Source: Caulobacter sp. 32-67-35
GTDB taxonomy: Bacteria > Pseudomonadota > Alphaproteobacteria > Caulobacterales > Caulobacteraceae
Direction: 5' to 3'
DNA: 57,166 bases
NCBI GenBank assembly: GCA_002280875.1
Contig: NCEV01000004.1
Span: 1 to 57,166, forward strand
In this document: positions 7,797 through 15,043 of the stretch, piece by piece
Numbering within the stretch: the first letter of the stretch is position 1
Layout of the letters: each line of letters opens with the position of its first letter
Position numbers and translations under genes: made by a program
Notes under the pieces: generated by a model
The model's database searches: none
What the model saw: only the letters and a program-made list of their open reading frames with translations
Told to the model about the DNA's origin: nothing

Positions 7797-8618
7797 TCAG
7801 ACCGGCTCCAGACGGAGCCGGCTTTCCACCACGGTAAAGCCGCGGCCGCGCAACAGAACGCGCGCGCCGCGGTTTTCGCATTCCAGGTCCCCGCCCCGAC
7901 CGGGATAGGCCTGATGAAAGTTCAGGGCCTCGCGCCCCAGCCTGCCGCCAAACAGCGGCGCCAGGATGCAGTGGGCCGAGCCCGTGGTCGGATCCTCGGC
8001 AATGCCGCAGCCGGGCGCGAAAAAGCGGCTGACCACATCATAGGACCGACCGGGATCGGCCAGGGCCACGGTCACGATCTGGCCAGGACCGCCCGTGGCC
8101 TCCCCGCCGATCAGCTTCACCGCCGCCTGATCGGGCTTCAGCCCGCGCACGGTCGCTTCATCCTTCATCACCGCGATCAGGTACATGCCGGCCCAGACCT
8201 CGACCGCCGCTGCGCCCAGGGCCTGGCTCAGGCCTTCAGGAGCCGAAATCTGGCGCGGCGGATCGGCGGGGAAGTCCATCTCCAGCCGGTCGCCGTCACG
8301 GCGCACGGTCAGCGCGCCCGACCGGGTGTCGAACGTCAGGAGCGGCGCATCGACGCCCAGCTCGAAGAACAGCGCATGGGCCGCAGCCAGGGTGGCGTGG
8401 CCGCAGATCGGGACCTCGACGGCCGGCGTGAACCAGCGCAGGCCAAATCGCGCCGGGTCGGCGGTCTTCAGCAGAAACGCCGTCTCGGCCTGGTTGTTCT
8501 CCGCCGCCAGGGCCTGCATCCAGGCCGCCGACGGCCAGGTGTCGAAAGGCTCGACCACACAGGCGGGGTTGCCCTTGAACGGGGCGGAGGCAAAGGCGTC
8601 GATGGTCCACTGGCGCAT
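7797..8618 (-). CDS. PhzF-family isomerase/epimerase-like protein, 273 aa
   Basis: The protein belongs to the PhzF fold (two similar diaminopimelate-epimerase-like halves). It has the diagnostic start '[16 protein letters not shown]', the catalytic Glu region '[12 protein letters not shown]' (Glu ~45), the '[10 protein letters not shown]' motif (~73-82) and the C-terminal 'EDPTTGSAH' motif (~208-216). PhzF of phenazine synthesis isomerises trans-2,3-dihydro-3-hydroxyanthranilate, but no other phenazine gene is near, and most members have unknown substrates. Two palindromes lie just upstream (8663-8702) and may control it. Confidence 0.88.
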   Translation of the reverse strand: MRQWTIDAFASAPFKGNPACVVEPFDTWPSAAWMQALAAENNQAETAFLLKTADPARFGLRWFTPAVEVPICGHATLAAAHALFFELGVDAPLLTFDTRSGALTVRRDGDRLEMDFPADPPRQISAPEGLSQALGAAAVEVWAGMYLIAVMKDEATVRGLKPDQAAVKLIGGEATGGPGQIVTVALADPGRSYDVVSRFFAPGCGIAEDPTTGSAHCILAPLFGGRLGREALNFHQAYPGRGGDLECENRGARVLLRGRGFTVVESRLRLEPV

Positions 8619-8662
8619 AGCGTGGGTCTTTCAAGAAAAAGCGCCGACAGAGCTAATCGCAA

Positions 8663-8702
8663 TTGATCCACAGATCAAAGCTAACATTGTCATTATGACA
8701 AT
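8663..8702. promoter_or_regulatory. Two adjacent operator-like palindromes upstream of the PhzF gene
   Basis: TTGATC-CACA-GATCAA (8663-8678) and ATTGTCA-TTA-TGACAAT (8686-8702) are both perfect inverted repeats, 7 nt apart, in an AT-rich stretch of an otherwise GC-rich region. They lie 45-84 nt before the start of the PhzF gene. The first resembles an FNR box but its spacer is 6 nt between TTGAT and ATCAA, not 4. The binding protein is unknown. Confidence 0.5.
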
Positions 8703-8709
8703 ATGCGCC

Positions 8710-9297
8710 CTACTGCCCCTCCACCGTGATCTCCGGCCAGCGCGCCTGGGCCGAGGCCGTGGTCCGCTCCCAGCCGCCAGCGCCCTTTACCCGCAGGGGA
8801 TTGGGTCGCAGATGCAGGGCGAACAGATCCTCCAGCGCGAACGGCGCGAAGACGCTCAAGCTGTCATCGGCCTCCATCCGCACCCCCACACAAAACGCGG
8901 TCGCCACGAAGCGTTTGAGGGCGGCGGCGCTGTTCTCCAGCGGCGGATAGGGCTCGTCGGCGCCGAACTTCTTCTCGAACCACAGATGCACCCGCGCCTG
9001 GTTGCGCACCTCGACCAGGTCGCGCAGCGGCGGCTCGAAGGCGGCCGCGACCCGCTGGATCACCCCATCTTCGGCCTCGTAGGAGGTGTCGGACGCGTCG
9101 TGATAGGCGACGTCATAGTCCTTGATCCCGTAGTCGGGCGCCCGCCCGGTCAGGTGATTCCAGACCGGCTGATAGATCGCGCCAGAGAAGATCATCGCAT
9201 CCGGCAGCTCCAGGTCGCGGATGACCCGCAGCACCTGCATCGTCGTCGGCACGCCGTGGATGATGTCGATCAGGCGGTCTTCGAGGGACATCGTCAT
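8710..9297 (-). CDS. Nucleotidyltransferase family protein, 195 aa
   Basis: Resembles the bacterial nucleotidyltransferase family formerly called DUF925 (NTP_transf_6). It carries 'SGAIYQPVWNHLTGRAPDYGIKDYDVAY', where the Asp pair in KDYDV fits the metal-binding acidic residues, then 'RVHLWF' and a C-terminal 'FALHLRPNP' motif. No substrate is known for this family. The ATG at 9297 overlaps the thiD stop as ATGA, so translation is coupled to thiD; a longer start at 9312 would overlap thiD more. No role in thiamine synthesis is established. Confidence 0.8.
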   Translation of the reverse strand: MTMSLEDRLIDIIHGVPTTMQVLRVIRDLELPDAMIFSGAIYQPVWNHLTGRAPDYGIKDYDVAYHDASDTSYEAEDGVIQRVAAAFEPPLRDLVEVRNQARVHLWFEKKFGADEPYPPLENSAAALKRFVATAFCVGVRMEADDSLSVFAPFALEDLFALHLRPNPLRVKGAGGWERTTASAQARWPEITVEGQ

Positions 9298-10112
9298 TTT
9301 CGCAGCGTCCATCCGTGATCCAGGGGTCCATGCCCCGCGCCAAAGCCGGGCGCGCGCAGCATGGCCTCGTGCACATAGTTCCAGGCCCGGGCCACGGCCT
9401 GCTCCAGCGGCAGACCCTGGGCCAGGCCGGTCGCGCAGGCGCTGGCCAGGGTGCAGCCCGTGCCGTGGGTGTGGCGGGTATCGATCCGCTCACCCTCGAA
9501 ACTGGTCTCGCCGGCGGCGGTCATCAGAATGTCGACCACGCGCTCCCCGCCCCCCTCGCCCGACAGGATATGGCCGCCCTTCATCAGAACCGCCCGCGCG
9601 CCCATCGCCAGCAGGGCCTCGCCTGCCCGGCGCAGATCATCGGTGGTCTCGACAGTCAGGCCCGTCAGCGCCGCCGCCTCGGGGGCATTGGGGGTCAGCA
9701 GGGCGGCGCGCGGGATCATCAGGCTCTTCACGGCGCCGATGGCGGCGGCCTCCAGCAGGCTGGCCCCGCCCTTGGCGACCATCACCGGATCAACGACGGC
9801 CGGAACGCCTTTCGCATGGTCCAGCGCGGCGGCCACCGTCTCGACCACCGCGACATCGCCCAGCATGCCGGTCTTGAGGGCGTCGGCGCCGATGTCGTCC
9901 AGCACGGCGCGGGCCTGGGCGGCGATGATCTCCAGCGGAATCGGATGCACGCCGGTGACGCCCAGGGTGTTCTGAACGGTGACCGCGGTGATGGCGGTGG
10001 CCGCATAGCCGCCCAGGGCGGTAATGGTCTTGATATCGGCCTGGATCCCCGCGCCGCCGCCGGAGTCCGATCCGGCGATGACAAGAACGCGGCCTTGGTG
10101 AGCTTGGGTCAT
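9294..10112 (-). CDS. thiD: Hydroxymethylpyrimidine/phosphomethylpyrimidine kinase
   Basis: Phosphorylates HMP and then HMP-phosphate to HMP diphosphate for thiamine synthesis, and can salvage pyrimidine. The 272-aa protein has the ribokinase-like fold of ThiD: 'IAGSDSGGGAGIQADIKT' at ~10-27, 'AVTVQN', 'KTGMLGD', 'DPVMVAKGG' and the anion-hole/catalytic 'HGTGCTLASACA' with its catalytic Cys near the C-terminus. The ATG at 10112 has AGGA 9 nt upstream; the longer frame to 10190 runs into a repeat and is unlikely. I see no TPP riboswitch upstream, so it is probably not regulated like the main thi operon. Confidence 0.94.
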   Translation of the reverse strand: MTQAHQGRVLVIAGSDSGGGAGIQADIKTITALGGYAATAITAVTVQNTLGVTGVHPIPLEIIAAQARAVLDDIGADALKTGMLGDVAVVETVAAALDHAKGVPAVVDPVMVAKGGASLLEAAAIGAVKSLMIPRAALLTPNAPEAAALTGLTVETTDDLRRAGEALLAMGARAVLMKGGHILSGEGGGERVVDILMTAAGETSFEGERIDTRHTHGTGCTLASACATGLAQGLPLEQAVARAWNYVHEAMLRAPGFGAGHGPLDHGWTLRK

Positions 10113-10160
10113 GGCGCAAGTCCTAGGGGGGAATCGGGGAGGTGCGAAGGGGGCGGTTTG

Positions 10161-10240
10161 CGGCAACCACAGGGACGCCCCCTCCGTCATGTCGCGTCTC
10201 CGCGCCGCCGTAGTGGATCCCCCCAGGGGGAGTTATATAT
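10161..10240 (+). repeat. Dispersed intergenic repeat, copy A
   Basis: This stretch, with core CCCTCCGTCA.GT.GCGTCTCCGCGCCGCC followed by a GGATCC and a C/G-rich hairpin then an AT-rich end, has a second inverted copy at 10971-11052. Between the copies lie a decayed transposase and an unassigned frame. The repeat sits upstream of thiD. It may be a small mobile or REP-like element, or the ends of a lost composite element. Confidence 0.6.
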
Positions 10241-10295
10241 TTGATGAAGCAGACTTCGGAATCCGTCGTTCGATCAACGAACAAGGCCCGATCCA

Positions 10296-10683
10296 ATGAA
10301 CCTTACCTCCGCAATCTTTCAAGACGCCGATAATGCCAGCGAGCATCTGGAAAATACGCGTTGGCCGCATGATCCGATCTACCCTCACTGCGGCGTTATG
10401 AATCAAGCGACCGAGCTTAACAGCAAGTCCACCCGCGCGGGCCATATCAGTACAGCCCGGGGTGCGAGCAATTCACGGTGACGGTCGGAACGTGTTTGAG
10501 CGCCCCAAGGGGCCGCTCAACAGGTGGCTGCTGGAGACCTTCCCCTTGTCGTCTAGCAAGAAGGGCATTTCGGCTCAGCAGATCGGTCGTAGCCTTGGCG
10601 TGATCTACAAAACGGCTTGGTTAATGTGCTACCGCATCCGCGAGGCGATGAGCCCTTCAGAGCCCGGCCCACTGGGTGGCTAA
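10296..10683 (+). pseudogene. IS1595-family (ISXO2-like) transposase remnant
   Basis: The first frame begins 'MNLTSAIFQDADNASEHLE' and reaches 'RWPHDPIYPHCG', the N-terminal zinc-ribbon start of IS1595-type transposases. It then changes frame, continuing as 'VFERPKGPLNRWLLETF', 'SSKKGISAQQIGRSLGV' and 'YKTAWLMCYRIREAM', and stops. The first zinc-ribbon Cys is replaced by Tyr (IYPHC), at least one frameshift separates the two parts, and the whole DDE catalytic domain is absent. It cannot be active. Terminal inverted repeats of the original element are not recognisable. Confidence 0.8.
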
Positions 10684-10739
10684 GGCAGGGTGATTGAAGC
10701 CACTTCACCAGTTCAACGCCGTCTATGCAATTCTCGTGC

Positions 10740-10973
10740 TTATCCTAACGCAAAGTCGGGCAGAAACACTTGAGCAAGCACTCGTTGAATTAGGAACGGA
10801 TTTGAAACTTCCGCCGCCGCTTCGGGTCCGACCGCAGCGCGGAGCGCGCCCACCAAAGCCGCCAGAATAGCGTCGTCCTCCAGCTTCGCGGCTAGCACGC
10901 GCTGGAAGACGACGTCATCAGAAGCGCGGGCCCGTCGGCTTGGGTCATTAGCCCCATAGGTTTCTTTGTTATG
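10740..10973 (-). other. Unassigned open frame with protein-like composition, possibly a gene remnant
   Basis: In this frame roughly 78 codons run without a stop, reading 'DVHNKETYGANDPSRRARAS', then 'VFQRVLAAKLEDDAILAAL' and 'NPFLIQRVLAQVFLPDFALG'. Third positions are GC-rich and the pattern is amphipathic helix-like. There is no ATG in frame and the 5' end merges into repeat copy B, so it looks like the 3' end of a gene cut by the repeat. I do not recognise the family. A weaker 58-codon frame (10694-10870) lies on the other strand. Confidence 0.3.
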
Positions 10974-11052
10974 TACATCCCCACAGAGGGAGAGGATCCA
11001 ATAAGGCGGCGCGGAGACGCAACGTGACGGAGGGGCGTCTGGCGGTTGCCGG
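10971..11052 (-). repeat. Dispersed intergenic repeat, copy B (inverted)
   Basis: Read on the minus strand, this copy gives CCGGCAACCG, then GACGCCCCTCCGTCACGT, GCGTCTCCGCGCCGCC, GGATCC, a CCTCTCCC...GTGGGG hairpin and an AT-rich end, matching copy A (10161-10240) nearly base for base in its core. It starts right after the COQ9 gene stop. The two copies face each other and enclose the transposase scar. Confidence 0.6.
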
Positions 11053-11721
11053 CTAACCCCGCCCGTACCGCATCTTCGCCAGCGCCGTGACCAGCTCGCT
11101 GGCCAGGTCCATCGGCTTGATCCCGGCCTTCCACTTCTCGAAGGCCATGACGTTGTCGATGCGGGCGTCCAGATGGGCCAGGGCCGAATCCCGGCCCGAG
11201 GCCATGTCGACGGCCAGGGTCGAGACCAGGATGCCGGAGAGAATCGCCCGCTTGGAATAGTGGTTCTCGTCGGTGGCCGTATCGCCCGCCCAGCGCCACA
11301 GGACGTCGCTGCTTTCCCAGGTCAGGCGCAGGGCCAGGGCCAGGTTGGTGGGGAAGGCCAGGAAGGCGGCGAGCGCCCTCATGACCTCGGCGTCGGCGGC
11401 CACGGCGTCCAGCCGGGCCACGACGCCGGCGCGGATCTTGTCGCGGATCTTCATCGCGGCGGGGTCGTGGATCGCCAGCCTGTCCATCGCCGCCGCGTCA
11501 TGGCGTCGCGACAGCAGGGCCGCCAGGTCCCTGGCGCCTTCGGGCAGCAGCAACTGGGTTTCGCCGGGCGACAGGCCAGCGGCCTGGGCGGCGCGCTCGG
11601 TCAGGCGGGCGTTCCAGCCGGCGGCCGGCGCCAGGCGCACGGCCTCGTCCAGCACCCTCTGCTCGGCCGCGTCGGCCCAGCTGCTTGCGGTCTCGTTTGC
11701 GATGTGGGGGCCTTTGCTCAT
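11053..11721 (-). CDS. COQ9 family protein
   Basis: A 222-aa homologue of COQ9, the lipid-binding accessory protein of ubiquinone biosynthesis that works with the COQ7 hydroxylase in mitochondria; the bacterial role is presumed similar but less proven. It has an N-terminal TetR-like helical part ('LDEAVRLAPAAGWNARLTERAA') and the COQ9 region 'ESSDVLWRWAGDTATDENHYSKRAILSGILVSTL', including the W..GD...D.N.Y.KR signature. The ATG at 11721 suits the family length; the longer frame to 11931 would run through the rpsU promoter. It is divergent from rpsU, an arrangement common in alphaproteobacteria. Confidence 0.88.
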   Translation of the reverse strand: MSKGPHIANETASSWADAAEQRVLDEAVRLAPAAGWNARLTERAAQAAGLSPGETQLLLPEGARDLAALLSRRHDAAAMDRLAIHDPAAMKIRDKIRAGVVARLDAVAADAEVMRALAAFLAFPTNLALALRLTWESSDVLWRWAGDTATDENHYSKRAILSGILVSTLAVDMASGRDSALAHLDARIDNVMAFEKWKAGIKPMDLASELVTALAKMRYGRG

Positions 11722-11760
11722 GAATCCGAGTCTACACCGTGGTTTAGGCCGCGTCGCGCA

Positions 11761-11840
11761 TGGACAGGGCCCATTCACTCTGCTATCAGCCGCCCCTCGT
11801 TTCCCGGAAGCCCCCCTTCCGGGTTTATCAGGTTTTGTTC
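11761..11840 (+). promoter_or_regulatory. Putative rpsU promoter and leader hairpin
   Basis: TGGACA (11761-11766), a 17-nt spacer and TATCAG (11784-11789) make a plausible housekeeping promoter towards rpsU. Downstream, CCCGGAAG (11803-11810) and CTTCCGGG (11816-11823) form a perfect 8-bp stem followed by TTTATCAGGTTTT, which resembles an intrinsic terminator inside the rpsU leader. If so, rpsU could be controlled by attenuation. Both assignments are by eye. Confidence 0.4.
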
Positions 11841-11902
11841 GCCCGCCCGGCCCCTGAGAGGGACTCGGGACATTGGTCGGGCCGTCGAATGGAGAGAGAC
11901 CC

Positions 11903-12142
11903 CTGGTCCAGATTTTCGTCCGCGACAACAACGTCGATCAGGCCCTCAAGGCCCTGAAGAAGAAGATGCAACGCGAAGGCTCGTTCCGCGAAATGAAGCG
12001 GCACGTGCACTATGAGAAGCCGTCGGAAAAGCGCGCCCGTCAAAAGGCCGAAGCGGTTCGCCGCGCCCGCAAGCTGGCCCGCAAGCGCGCCCAGCGCGAA
12101 GGCCTGATCCCGATGCCCAAGAAGCCGGTCGGCGCCCGGTAG
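11903..12142 (+). CDS. rpsU: 30S ribosomal protein S21 (CTG start)
   Basis: A small-subunit ribosomal protein that helps mRNA binding in initiation. The 79-aa product reads (M)[19 protein letters not shown] and ends in the Arg/Lys-rich, helical tail typical of alphaproteobacterial S21, including '[11 protein letters not shown]'. The family start aligns with a CTG codon at 11903, preceded by GGAGAGAG at ideal spacing. No ATG, GTG or TTG exists there; the only alternative, TTG at 11873, would add ten non-family residues and lies before the ribosome site. The CTG start is therefore strongly suggested. A perfect terminator follows. Confidence 0.9.
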   Translation: MVQIFVRDNNVDQALKALKKKMQREGSFREMKRHVHYEKPSEKRARQKAEAVRRARKLARKRAQREGLIPMPKKPVGAR

Positions 12143-12169
12143 GCCAAAAGCCTCACCGCCGTAGATTTT

Positions 12170-12208
12170 CGAAAGCCGCGCGGCGATCCGCGCGGCTTTC
12201 GTCGTTTT
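12170..12208 (+). terminator. Intrinsic terminator after rpsU
   Basis: CGAAAGCCGCGCGG (12170-12183), loop CGAT, and CCGCGCGGCTTTCG (12188-12201) form a perfect 14-bp GC-rich stem followed by TCGTTTT. It lies 28 nt after the rpsU stop and just before the end of the convergent hydrolase gene, so it may serve both. Confidence 0.9.
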
Positions 12209-12213
12209 GGGCC

Positions 12214-13170
12214 CTACAGGCCTCCGCCTGGATTGGCCACAAAGGCCACGGCCTTGACGATATGGCTCGCGAAGTCACGCCCCAGCAGCCGCGTATGGCT
12301 GGCGGCCTCGACATGGTCGACCATGCCGTACTGCGAGGCCTTCGCCGGCGCAGACTGGATGGCCTTCCACGCCTCGCGGCCCTTCAGCGGCCCGGCGGTG
12401 ACCACGGCGACCGGCCATTTGGGATCATAGGGCGGCTGCAGCGCGGCCTGGTCCGAGGCCTGCGCCCACAGCGCCACCTCGTCGGCCGAGGTGCGGTTGT
12501 GGCGGCCATTGGCGAAGGCCCAGCGCTTCTCTGCCCCCGCCTGCACGGGCAGACCGATCTTGTCGCCCAGCCGGGTATGGGCCAGGGGCTTGTAGAGCCC
12601 GATGGACGCCCCCCGCGCCGCCCAGCGCGAGGCCGATGCGAAGGCCTTGATGAAGCCGCTCATGCGGGGATTCTGGGCCGCCTCGGCTGTGGCGGCGTCC
12701 ACCAGGACAAGGCCCGCGATCTTGTCGGGGTTACGGCCCGCATACAGTCGCAGCCTCAGCCCCGCCATCGAGTGGCCGACCAGAATATAGGGCCCCGGCT
12801 CGCCCGAGGCGGCGGTCAGCTTCTCGAAGTCGGAGACGATGGCAAGGCCGTCACGCGGCGCGGGTCCCGACGGCGAATAGCCCATGCCGGCCCGGTCATA
12901 GGCGCAGGAGCGCCAGCCGGCCGCCGTCAGGGCCTCCTGGGTCGCGCCCCAGTCGGCGGCGAAGCCAAAGGCGCCAGCCTCCAGCCAGACCACCGGGCGA
13001 TCGCTGCTGGGGCCTTCGCAAACCAGACGCAGGCTGCGTCCCGGATCGATCTGGACCATCTCGCCGCTAGGACGAGGCGCGCTGGCGGCGCTCATCACGC
13101 CACCCAGGGCGATATAGGAAACGAGAAAGGCAGCGACACCGGCGAAACCGCGAACAAGGACCTTGAGCAT
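12214..13170 (-). CDS. Alpha/beta hydrolase, membrane-anchored or exported, 318 aa
   Basis: An N-terminal hydrophobic segment (about 8-30) suggests export or membrane anchoring. The alpha/beta hydrolase core shows an oxyanion strand 'VVWLEAGAFGFAADW', the 'DRAGMGYS' turn, the nucleophile elbow GHSMAG (Ser ~133) and a C-terminal His in 'EAASHTRLLGRD' (~292). The position of the acidic residue is less clear. Substrate unknown; lipases, esterases and haloperoxidase-like enzymes share this layout. It faces rpsU across the terminator. Confidence 0.82.
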   Translation of the reverse strand: MLKVLVRGFAGVAAFLVSYIALGGVMSAASAPRPSGEMVQIDPGRSLRLVCEGPSSDRPVVWLEAGAFGFAADWGATQEALTAAGWRSCAYDRAGMGYSPSGPAPRDGLAIVSDFEKLTAASGEPGPYILVGHSMAGLRLRLYAGRNPDKIAGLVLVDAATAEAAQNPRMSGFIKAFASASRWAARGASIGLYKPLAHTRLGDKIGLPVQAGAEKRWAFANGRHNRTSADEVALWAQASDQAALQPPYDPKWPVAVVTAGPLKGREAWKAIQSAPAKASQYGMVDHVEAASHTRLLGRDFASHIVKAVAFVANPGGGL

Positions 13171-13215
13171 GGCCCTACATTACCGGGCGATTGCGACGCG
13201 TCGAGCCGCCTTGTC

Positions 13216-13959
13216 TCAGCTATCGGCGACCGACAGACGAGTCTGGACCCGGCCGCCCTTGGTCTTGGCCGGCTTGACGCCGTCTGGCCAATTGGACACC
13301 TGAGCCATCCGCACCTTGCGCGGCCCGCGGGCTGCGGCGCGCAGCGGCAGATCGTCGGCCTGCGCGAAGGTCTGGCCCAGGAAGAACGCGGGGTTCAGCG
13401 GCTTGCCCTTGCGGCGCAATTCAAAATGCAGGTGCGCGCCGGTCGAGCGGCCACTGCTGCCAACATAGGCGATCGTCTGGCCGCGCTTGGCGTACAGGCC
13501 AGGCTTCACACCCCGCGCCGTGGCGCCCAGATGGGCGTACATCGTACGGAAGCCATCCTTGTGGGCGATCTCCACGAAACGGCCATAGGAGCCGCTGGCG
13601 CCCGTCCGGACGACCACGCCGTCGGTGGCGGCCCTGATCGCCGAACCGGCCGGCGCGGCGATGTCGACGCCCTCATGCAGGCGGCCGTTCTCTTCCCAGG
13701 GCAGTTGGCGCAGACCGAACGGCGAATTGACCACGCGGCCCGGCAATGGGGTGTCGAACACGAAGGCCGGCGGCGGCGGCGGCGGGGCTTCGACCGGCGG
13801 GGCCTCAACGACCGGCGCTGGCGCCGGAGCGGGTTCACCGGCGAAGGCGCGCAGGGCCGAGCCCGCGTTCAGCGCGCCCACCGTGGCGATCACGCCCACC
13901 AGGGCAAGAAAGGCGATACGGGAATAGGGCGGTCGGGCGGCAAGGGTCTGTGACGTCAA
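13216..13959 (-). CDS. M23 family metallopeptidase/LytM-domain protein, 247 aa
   Basis: A periplasmic or inner-membrane peptidoglycan hydrolase, or hydrolase activator. An N-terminal membrane anchor (about 16-40) and a Pro/Ala-rich linker ('PAPAPVVEAPPVEAPPPPPP') precede the LytM domain. Zn ligands are visible in 'HEGVDIAAPAG' (H..D) and 'HLHFELRRKG' (H.H), with the usual 'GSSGRSTGAH' between them. The ligand set looks complete, so it may be active. The start is a TTG at 13959, supported by GAGGA at 8-nt spacing and an in-frame stop just upstream. Confidence 0.9.
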   Translation of the reverse strand: MTSQTLAARPPYSRIAFLALVGVIATVGALNAGSALRAFAGEPAPAPAPVVEAPPVEAPPPPPPAFVFDTPLPGRVVNSPFGLRQLPWEENGRLHEGVDIAAPAGSAIRAATDGVVVRTGASGSYGRFVEIAHKDGFRTMYAHLGATARGVKPGLYAKRGQTIAYVGSSGRSTGAHLHFELRRKGKPLNPAFFLGQTFAQADDLPLRAAARGPRKVRMAQVSNWPDGVKPAKTKGGRVQTRLSVADS

Positions 13960-14609
13960 AAATCCGCTTCCTCAGAGACGAGCAGTCGGGCTGCGGGACC
14001 GTGCGAAGGCGCACTTGGTCCCACATCGACCTTTCGTGATAATGAATCGACGGGCTTGATGACCCCTCTATTGGGCGAAAGCTGGGCGCAGCTTGACAGT
14101 CTGCCGTTTTCCGGGCCCGCTGATCATGTCTATAGGCATCAGGATTTCCAGCACTCGACCCCATGATTTGCGGATGCGAAAATATTCGCTTGCCGCCCTT
14201 CAATAGCTTAGCCGGCACGTATCGGAAATTCGCAACCGGTCTCACCTCTGCACACTTGGCAATGTTTGCGCAGGCTTCGGGCGCGCAAATATCTCGGAGC
14301 CTCAAGGCAGATTAAGCGCGACCTGGACCAGGACAGCAGGCCCTGCGCCGAGCCATCTATCCCCGGCACGCGTGCGACACCCTGTCGCGACAAGCGTGTC
14401 GCCGGACCGCGCGTCAATACCCGCCCCTGCCGCAGGACAATAGACGGCCGGACATTACTGCAATTTTATTCTGTTAAAATCGTGTAATTCTTTAAATTAA
14501 ACGTCATGACCGAGACGTAACGGGACTTTATGGGTGCTCGAAAGTACATCTTTGGACACGGGGCGCAACAAAGCGTCAGACACAAACCAAAGCCGAGGGA
14601 TTACTTCAA
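13960..14609. other. 650-bp intergenic region without a recognised gene
   Basis: Open frames here lack codon bias and homology I recognise. The part nearest the UrcA gene (about 14449-14505) is markedly AT-rich for this genome, with TTAAAATCG, TTTAAATTAA and similar runs, and probably holds the promoter for the gene at 14610. The minus-strand promoter of the M23 gene must also lie in this region. No terminator, tRNA or repeat was recognised. Confidence 0.4.
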
Positions 14610-14957
14610 ATGCGCAAGTTCATCATGAGCCTTACCACTGTCGCCAGCCTGAGCCTGGCCGCCATTCCGGTTCTGGGCCTGGCCCAGGCCGCACAAGCCG
14701 GCGAGCACAAAGCCCGCATCGCGGTCAGCGACCTGAACCTGTCGAACCCGGCCCAGGCCGCCGTGTTCAACGCCCGGGTCGATGACGCCGCCCGGACCCT
14801 ATGCCGCGCCAAGGTTCGCAACAACGACCTGAAAATGTCGCTCAACGACTGCCATATGTCGGTAAAGCGTGAAGCCAGCCGCCAGCTGTCGGCCACGCAG
14901 CGCAAGGCCCTGAAGTTCGCCTCCCGCGCTGCGTCGGTCGAGATGGCCGCCCGGTGA
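14610..14957 (+). CDS. UrcA family protein, 115 aa
   Basis: A small secreted protein. The signal peptide (about 1-31, ending AAQAGE) precedes the UrcA motif 'ARIAVSDLNLSNPAQAAVFNARVDDAARTLC', with a second Cys in 'NDCHMSV' likely forming a disulfide. UrcA proteins are common in Caulobacterales and sphingomonads, but their function is not established. A start at Met6 (14625) is also possible. A bidirectional terminator follows. Confidence 0.82.
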   Translation: MRKFIMSLTTVASLSLAAIPVLGLAQAAQAGEHKARIAVSDLNLSNPAQAAVFNARVDDAARTLCRAKVRNNDLKMSLNDCHMSVKREASRQLSATQRKALKFASRAASVEMAAR

Positions 14958-14985
14958 TCTCAGGCTCGCCGACATCCGAAAACGA

Positions 14986-15021
14986 CAAAGGCCTCAGGAT
15001 CACCTGAGGCCTTTGCTTCAT
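14986..15021. terminator. Bidirectional intrinsic terminator between the urcA-family gene and pntB
   Basis: CAAAGGCCTCAGG (14986-14998), loop ATCA and CCTGAGGCCTTTG (15003-15015) form a perfect 13-bp stem between two convergent genes. On the minus strand it is followed by TCGTTTTCGG, so it fits best as the end of the pnt operon; on the plus strand CTTCATC follows. Confidence 0.85.
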
Positions 15022-15043
15022 CTGGACTGCGGAACGTGGCGGA

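Noticed and set aside
8663-8678. FNR box TTGAT-N4-ATCAA
   Set aside because: The spacer is 6 nt, so it does not match the FNR/FixK consensus.
10113-10290. TPP riboswitch before thiD
   Set aside because: No CUGAGA-type or other conserved TPP-riboswitch sequence is visible; the region holds a dispersed repeat.
13835-14417. Open frames in the gap before the UrcA gene
   Set aside because: No recognisable family, irregular codon use and overlap with the M23 gene start on the same strand or its promoter.
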